In this document: in pieces, positions 57,545 to 64,000 of the stretch
How the letters are laid out: every line of letters begins with the position of its first letter
How positions within the stretch are numbered: position 1 is the stretch's first letter
Assembly: GCA_935421135.1 (NCBI GenBank)
Contig: OW285188.1
Coordinates: forward strand, 21,429,233-21,493,232
Length of the DNA: 64,000 bases
Source of the DNA: Bugulina stolonifera
Taxonomy: Eukaryota; Bryozoa; Gymnolaemata; Cheilostomatida; Bugulidae
Direction: 5' to 3'
Notes under the pieces: generated by a model
Told to the model about the DNA's origin: nothing
Database searches by the model: none
What the model saw: the letters and a program-made list of their open reading frames with translations, nothing else
Made by a program: the position numbers and the translations under genes

Positions 57545-59000
57545 CAGTGCTTTTTTTGTAAGATCAGTTGAGGGGGCTCCCTACATATTTCAGGTTCCCT
57601 CCCCGCTCTCACCTTCACACATGCTAAATAGCACTCCTACTAAATCCGCTTAACATTATTATAGAACTCATGATCAAATGTTTTGCGGAATATATAGCAA
57701 CGTGGCCGTAGTATGAGGGGTGCTTAGAGTACAGTTGGCTCAGAGCATATCTACACTGCTCCCTGGCAAAGCTTCCTTTTTTAAGGTTGCTGAGCTGGTG
57801 TAGCAGTAGTATGTTCCGCCTACTGCACTAGGCAATTAGATGCCGTAGAGGTGCCGGGTTCAATCCCAGTGAGGAACTGGTATTTATTTTCATGAATGTC
57901 AAACAAGTCTCTGATTGTTCAAAAAACAAATTCTTTGCATACGAAGCGTCCTATACACTAATGTCATATAAGTGATTAGAGTTATTCTGCTAAGATTTCC
58001 CAGACGGTAGGAAATTGTTCATCACCGTTGTGCTGGACTTCTGTCTCTTGTTTGGCATTTTCGTCGATTGCCTTGTGCCTCCCTTTTCCTCCAACATGAC
58101 ATAGGGTCTGGGTACAAATAACGCCAGTGGAGGACCAAATGTATAAATGAGCAAGTTAGAGGTTATAGTGTCTTTAAGAAGAGAGACTATTGAAAGAGCT
58201 CCGCACAGCTTTTATAGTTCTCAAGCTAATCGCTACCGATCTGATGTTGATAAATGCTGAAAGCTAAATGCCTCATCTCGGAGGTCTTTTTGGTTTTTTT
58301 CTGACGTTGAAATTTTATTTTTTGTTAAGTTCTTGCGTACACTTGTAGTCATGTGGGAGGGACCGAAAGTGGTCTATGCACTAAGTGATAGATGAGCTAC
58401 TTGCCGCTTATTATTATGACCCGTAGGTCCGAGTGTTTCTTTTTCTGTTGATAACCTCATGGGTACGACCCTATGCTAGTTACTCTGGGTTTCGGCTCCG
58501 TCAGGAACCTAGGCTAATAGATTCCTAGTTAAAAGCACCACAAAGTATATAAAAGTGTCTTTATTGCAGTCCAAGGAAATGGTCGATGGTAAATGGAAAT
58601 GGTAAAAAAATATAATTATACAAATGTATATTATATCATTCACAAACACATTGGATTGGCCTTTTAAAGCACACTCAGTCCGGTAATACATGCAAGGTTA
58701 GATATTCTCCTTAGCTGGCTGCTCACTGCAATACATACATGTACATGTACATGCATGTTAAATAGTGTGGAATCGTGAATCAGCATTGGGGTTCACCATA
58801 GCATATTGATATACATATACATGTACCAGGTAACATGTATATTCCTAATAGGATGCATGATGCCTGGCTATGGCTACGGCTACTTTTTAAGCTGAAAGGT
58901 GGCAATTTGTTGAGGGGGTTCCCGGGAGCCCCCTCAACAGACCATGATTTTTTGAGAGGGCTCCCGGTAGCCCAGAGAGCCCCCTACAAAAAAAGCACTG
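57545..59000. mobile_element. hAT-like element (CAGTG ends) at the palindrome centre
   Basis: Ends CAGTGCTTTTTTTGTA and TACAAAAAAAGCACTG are inverted repeats with subterminal GGGGGCTCC/GGGAGCC blocks. Flanks GTAGTGAC (57537-57544) and GTAGTGTC (59001-59008) look like an 8-bp target duplication with one change. The interior contains a tRNA-derived SINE and a stretch (58360-58600) with a TATAAAAGTGTCTTTATTG motif similar to the 0.8-kb insertions. No transposase frame. Confidence 0.8.
57787..57938 (+). mobile_element. tRNA-derived SINE, copy 2
   Basis: Head with A-box-like GCTGGTGTAGCAGTAG and clear B box GGTTCAATCCC near 57859. The tail ends CTTTGC as in the copy at 28847-28994. It is nested inside the hAT-like element. 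Confidence 0.55.
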
Positions 59001-61760
59001 GTAGTGTCACGAGGGAAATGGAATAATTTGTATATGTATATATATATTGTACAAGTATATGTGTATACTTATATTATGTGTGCTAGTACACTAATGGTTC
59101 TATGTGATATATAATATATAGACTGGTTGTGTTTGTATTCAATGGTTTGTGCAATGTACTGTGTAATTAGTAATTATCTTCTCCTGTTAACCTCCAATAA
59201 ATTAAGAGAAGATAACTTTGGTTCTCATGTAATTTCTGTCTCACTAATTGATAGTTGTCTTATCACGTCAATTATATCTCTATTGAGAGAAGATAACTTC
59301 TGCCAATGACTCTTTGGTCCAATATTATGTGTGTATACCTCCTATATTCAATCAATTAATTTATGTAAACAAGTGTACTTTGGTTCTAGGTTCTATGTGT
59401 AATGTAATGGTAGCACTCAGGACGTATGCACTCAATATATTTATTTCCTCTCGTGGACATACAAATGTACTCTCTCTATGTTGTAGAGTATAATAATCCG
59501 AGTGACAGAATTGGGACTACCTCCCCTGGAGAATCTATGTGTTCTATGTGTTACCCTATCGACAGGTATTATCAAGCCAACTGCAATTCAAGTATATCTC
59601 TTTCAAGAGAGCTGTGTATCAGGTACGTTACGAATTATTCACCTGATAAATCAATCACTTCGCAGGCCAATTTGCGGTTTAAGAATTGATGTATTTAAAC
59701 TGCCTCAGAGTGTATATGTACTATAACACCTCAGTGGAAATGTATACTAATTTCTCACTGGAAAAATATTCGTTCAATCGAATTCTCCAAATCAATAGTT
59801 CAATGAAAGTCACTCAGTGATTTTGAATCCTCAATATGAATTCAAATTAATTGTTCAATGTGCTGAATCCCGTTTGCGATCAAAAACCAATTATCAGTGT
59901 CTGTAATTGCTGCGCACAATAAGTAATTGTCTTGCAAAAAAATTAATCTCCAATCTGTCAGTTTCAAAAATAATAATTCAATCTCTGATTATAGCAGCTA
60001 CAATAATTGTCAGTCTGCCTCCTTATATAAAGGGAATATATCATATGTATAGACTTACACTGAGTCTGTGTTTCAGAGAGAATATTGGCACAATAAAAAT
60101 TATTAATCATCAATGGTACACTTGAGCACTGTGTAATTAGTCTCTATTTAATGTCATCATTATATCCAGTATGTCCTTGTCTGGGTCATCATCTTGTGCT
60201 CTCTCTCTCTCTGCTCTCTCAATGTGCTCTCTGTGAGAGCTCTCCCACTCTGCTCTCTCAATGTGCTCTCTTGTGCTCTCAAAAAGCTCTCCTTATATAC
60301 CCTTCTCCTGGGTTTTCCATGTCAGCAGCAATCGATATTATAGGAGGATGTATACTATTTCTTAAGCCTTACATCATATTTTGGGATTTTTGATTTCCCA
60401 TTTTAGTCAGCAAACAAGTTGCAATCCATGAGTCACTCATATCTATGTTTCATACAGCATTCCCTGGATTGCTTCTTGTTTGTGTTATGTATGTCATCAT
60501 CTCCTATAAACTCGAGTCATTAGTCCAGTGTGTTTATCTTTCAGCTTGGCAGTTGACCATTCCAGGAATTCCATTAGTTCGGTGACCTCATCCTTCAAAT
60601 GCATACCAACTACTGCTGTAACGAGAAAGAGTTTCTGCATACTACCCATAATGTGTATATGAATGTTCTAGAAGTTTGTGCACTTATTGACACACAGTGT
60701 TCTTACAAGAATTTCAAAAATTATGACACTAATTACTAGTTCACCTACCAAACATGTTGACTACCATGTCATGTCATTATATCCTTACTGCTTTACTACT
60801 CCATGCAGTATGAAACTATACTTTATGCTGTTATTCTCTAATATATAATTATAATGTATCACACCAAGCCCTGCTTTTCTAATAATATATTACTATGATA
60901 GCCAAGTGTCTTGCTCAAAATATATAAAATTTGTGTATTTAACCTACTAGTCTCCTACTCTCTCTACTATATTTATATTTTCTTCTGCTAATTTAATATG
61001 TGTAATGTGGCCTTTCAACTACCTAGCTTGGGCCTGGGTTCCCAACTTATATAATGTACCTGTTAATTAGGCTATTTATAAAAATGGTGCTGAGCAAAAT
61101 TTAATCTCATATACATATACACGTACATGATCACTGTATACATGTATTTTCATCTGTGTATGTGTCCCATAATAACCAGGCAGTGACCTTGTGGGTGATC
61201 ATGTTGTGTCTGTATTCTAATTAATATTCCATTTATTTATTGTGTATCTGTGTTATTTTTGGAAATATCATAAAGAAAAATTAGTATTAATTTTATTCAA
61301 TGTCTATCTGCTAATAATTTACTATGAGTAATAGTTATCCTGGTAGTCATAAGTTTGTGTATGGGCTCCAATTCCTCTCAATATGTACAATATATAGAGT
61401 ATAGCAATAAAAATGTTATGGCTGGATCTGTTGTTATTATGATAGTCAAGATTTAAGTCTATTTGTATAGTAGAAACCCTACTAAATAATGGGTATGCTT
61501 TGCTGTGATTGGCTGATACTCTATGTAGTGTGTTATATTGGCATTTGGCAATAGCAATAAAAATGTTATTGATGTCATATCTGACAGTAGTGTATATACA
61601 TAAACAGTATATATACTGCATTCTATATAGATAATTATTATTCATTTATAAAAATTTCCCTCGTGACAAGAGTATCGATCATAGAGGTAACACTCTATGG
61701 TGTCGATCATAGAGTTATCTATGGTATCGATGAGCAACACTACTTAGGAGTTATCTTCTC

Positions 61761-62049
61761 GAAGTTTTCTTGTTTGGCAGATCACTTGTGAACAGATATT
61801 AGAAAATAATTTTATTCAGTTTTGAATCTTGAAAAATATTATACAAGACGCATTAATTTTATTTGGGTTTATGTTTGAAAATTTTCAATTTTATTGCTAA
61901 TTATAACTTCTTTCACGAAACCAAGTAATGACGAACTGAGCGCACATTTTATTCTTGGTAGCAGAAAGCCAAGTGAAGTATAAGGAACATAACTTTACTT
62001 ACACAGACACAATTCAACTACCAAAAAGTTTATAGTCAAGTATCATCAG
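61761..62049 (+). promoter_or_regulatory. Upstream region of NUDCD3
   Basis: AT-rich leader between the palindrome end and the NUDCD3 ATG. No convincing TATA box is placed. A purine-rich AGCCAAGTGAAGTATAAGGA lies about 80 bases upstream of the start. Confidence 0.3.
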
Positions 62050-64000
62050 ATGACAATGTCTACATCTGAAATCTATGATGCAACATTATTGGGTATTCTC
62101 CAAAAAGAAGGCGAAATAGCCAAGTTCTTAGATGTAGTGATGGGGTTTCTTTACAGAAGGCAAGTGAAGTTAAAGTTGTCATTATAATAATCATTATTGT
62201 TAGTGATTATATTATTTATATAATTATTTGTTGTTAAATTACTATATTAGGCTATTAAAATAATAATAAATAATTTAATAGTTATACTTTTTATTTTATG
62301 TTATTATTATAATTATAATAAAGTTCTATTTGTTTCAATTTGAATTTATTAATTAATATTTAATTATTTTTCTTTTTTATTGTACTGATTGTTGACCACA
62401 CATTTCATTCTAGCCAGAGCTGTTGCGCAAAAAAGAATGTCAAATCATTAACTACATCTACGTTGACTCACTAGACAGGACTAGACCAATAACTATCAAA
62501 GTGTTAAATAAATCAGATGCTCTCAACAGTCGATTGAGACTCTGCAGTGCAGATAAATTTAGGTTTCTGCTACCCAGGTAGTTCAATTGTGTAGGCTATA
62601 TGTTGCAGAACTGACTACTATCATATAATGAAGAGTAAAGAGGAGAGACTTGGTTTTCCACGAGGTGTAGCTCCTAGACTTTTAATACAGGTAAAATTTC
62701 TTAGGTGTACATGTTGATACAAAGTATGTGCATGTGGAGCATGAGATTCCCTAATCTACATGTATGTAGCCCTATCAGGTTTCAATCCGATAAGGGAGGG
62801 TACAAATCACAAGTTCTGTTTTTTATGTTGTGATCAAAGAAGATGGCATGTCTAGTAAGGCTGTGACAAATCCACGAATCCGGATCTGATTCCGAATCCT
62901 TAGGCACGGTTCCGAATCTCGGTTCCAAAATGCTCAGGTTCGAATCCAACATTGTAAAGTTTTTGTTATTTTTTGCAGCAATTATTTATAAAATTATTTA
63001 ATTATTAATAAAAAATGTTGAACAAAATGTCCTCATCTACAAACTAACAGTGAATAGCAGATGAAATATGCTTATACAGTTTGATTACATGGTTTATTTG
63101 GTGACAAAAGATATTGAATTTGTTAAAACGAGTAATTCCACACGGAATCGTTTAGGAATCGGAATCGAGAATCTGCATGGTGTCAGGAATCGGAATCGTA
63201 AGATTCGAAAATTTTTGGATTCGTTCCAGCCCTAATGTCTAGGCTATTTTTTTCACTTCTTATAAATACAGTGGAACTTGCTTAATTCAGCCTTGGATAA
63301 TTCAAAAACTCGGTTAGTTCAAACTATTAGCCTTGGCCTTGATCCTTGCTGAGCACGATATAATGACTTCAATTAAATGAAGTGATCTTACAATTCAAAC
63401 TCAGGCCTAATTCTAACCAATTATAGCGGTCCTTTGGAGTTTGAATTAAGCAAGTTTCGCTGTAGTTCAATTTGGACACAAGTTATCATACATTACATAC
63501 TTGTACTATTTATTACTAACTGCTTGGCTATACCCACAAACTTTGGATCATTGGCACAAAGACCGTGAGCTATCATCATTGTTTGGCACACTGTATCTTA
63601 TTGGGTTAGTACAGTGTCTACTCACAGAACTGCAGTCTTATGTCTAACTGTTCAAACAAATTGTATTATATGTCCCTCACATTTGCAGCTGTCTACTTTC
63701 TAACCGGTAATTTAGTTAACATGGTATACCTTGTGCTACTCTATTAATACTGGTATGTTATAGGCATATGAAAAATATGAAAAGTTAGCCGAGAAGAGAG
63801 ATAATTCCAAAGATATGCGGACTATCATCCCCTCCCGGCCAGATCAAAATGGTAAAACTCTTACTACATAACTTGTATAAAACATAAACAATAACCCTAA
63901 GCTAATGACACTCACCATTGATGCTCTGTGAGGTAGGTCTCTTTACATATTATAGAAATCAAGGAGAAAAAAGCCTCAGAAGTTGTGAATAAACCTCCAG
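62050..64000 (+). CDS. NUDCD3: NudC domain-containing protein 3 orthologue, first four exons (partial)
   Basis: Exons: 62050-62159, 62609-62690, 63764-63851 and 63956 to beyond the window end. The N-terminus reads EIYDATLLGILQKEGEIAKF, then a MGFLYRR motif, TDYYHIM, then RLGFPRGVAPRLLIQ. This is the conserved N-terminal module of NUDCD3, with human-like features YDxxLLGILQ, FLYRKTDFYRL and MGFPPG. The charged helix that follows (AYEKYEKLAEKRD) also fits the family. NUDCD3 is a cytosolic co-chaperone that helps fold dynein intermediate chain and kelch/WD proteins with Hsp90; its CS domain would lie outside the window. Intron 1 uses a GC donor (AGAAG/GCAAGT). Intron phases are 2, 0 and 1. Intron 2 carries two MITEs. 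Confidence 0.87.
62414..62577 (+). other. Exon-like open block in NUDCD3 intron 1
   Basis: A 54-codon open frame (PELLRKKECQIINYIYVDSL at its start, SADKFRFLLP at its end) is bordered by TTCTAG on the left and CCCAG/GTAGTT on the right. Spliced into NUDCD3 it would shift frame and hit a TAG after about 20 codons. It may be a poison exon, a transposon-derived coding relic or chance. Confidence 0.25.
62856..63234. mobile_element. hAT-type MITE with perfect 8-bp duplication
   Basis: Ends TAAGGCTGTGACAAATCC and TTCGTTCCAGCCCTA are imperfect inverted repeats (TAGGGCTG type). The flanks ATGTCTAG at 62848-62855 and 63235-63242 are identical. Subterminal GGAATCGGAATCG repeats occur on both sides. 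Confidence 0.88.
63269..63462. mobile_element. pogo/Tigger-like MITE, TA-flanked
   Basis: Ends CAGTGGAACTTGCTTAATTC and GAATTAAGCAAGTTTCGCTG are inverted repeats with two mismatches, bordered by TA. CAGTGGAACNTnnnTTAATTC is typical of pogo-group elements. Confidence 0.85.

Larger units (their letters stand above)
54576..61760. repeat. Large imperfect palindrome, arms about 2.8 kb
   Basis: The left arm (about 54576-57540) is matched in reverse complement by the right arm (about 59005-61760). Anchors: GAGAAGATAACTC at 54578 with GAGTTATCTTCTC at 61748; GTCAGATATGACATC at 54619 with its complement near 61580; AACTTGTTTGCTGACT near 56107 with its complement near 60405; GATACACTTGAAT with ATTCAAGTATATC near 56935/59587; GGAGGTAGTCCCAATTCTGT near 57072 with its complement near 59500. 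Divergence is considerable, so it is old. A hAT-like element occupies the turn. GTCACGAGGGAAAT at 59006 and its complement ending at 61667 are extra inverted ends. Confidence 0.82.

Noticed and set aside
57787..57938. Functional tRNA gene
   Set aside because: The B box is good, but the acceptor stem and anticodon arm do not form convincingly, and a sister copy shares the non-tRNA tail, so it is called a SINE.

Overview
The window is a stretch of animal (metazoan) chromosome, AT-rich, full of simple tandem arrays and small DNA transposons. The genes have GT-AG introns of a few hundred bases to about 2 kb. The gene set (a cytosolic sulfotransferase cluster, a NUDCD3 orthologue and a Polinton/Maverick virus-like transposon) and the abundance of TACATGTA-type repeats suggest a marine invertebrate, perhaps a sponge or cnidarian. 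The species cannot be fixed from this sequence.

Layout. Positions 1 to about 4.8 kb hold the right-hand part of a Polinton/Maverick (adintovirus-like) element: the chromodomain end of its integrase, a penton-like minor capsid protein, a small basic pX-like core protein, the double-jelly-roll major capsid protein and an adenovirus-type cysteine protease, all on the plus strand and all intact. A 124-bp tandem duplication follows, then a small opposing ORF, then a large head-to-head array of 31-bp repeats with outward-facing promoter-like sequences on both sides. Positions 5.1-5.75 kb are an extremely G-rich (GGC/GGT)n tract followed by a CCAAT-rich promoter-like segment.

Positions 5.8-52.1 kb are a cluster of six cytosolic sulfotransferase (SULT) genes: two on plus (A, B), then four on minus (C, D, E, F). 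All six share one structure: a non-coding exon 0 with a TATA-like sequence in most copies, then seven coding exons with introns in phases 1,1,0,0,0,1. They form three tandem pairs (A/B, C/D, E/F). Five are intact (309-314 aa). SULT-E has a one-base frameshift in its first coding exon. The signature positions (TYPKNGT loop, catalytic His 111, Arg 131/Ser 139, RKGxxGDW, KxxxTVxxxE dimer motif) match the human SULT1 layout. An unrecognised three-exon gene (about 418 aa) lies on minus between B and C at 20.2-23.0 kb.

The paralogous units show several filled and empty transposon sites: hAT-like, piggyBac-like (TTAA), TA-flanked MITEs and about 0.8-kb insertions. Positions 54.6-61.8 kb form a large imperfect palindrome with arms near 2.8 kb and a hAT-like element inserted at its centre. 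From 62.05 kb to the window end are the first four exons of a NUDCD3 orthologue, with a GC-AG first intron carrying two further MITEs.
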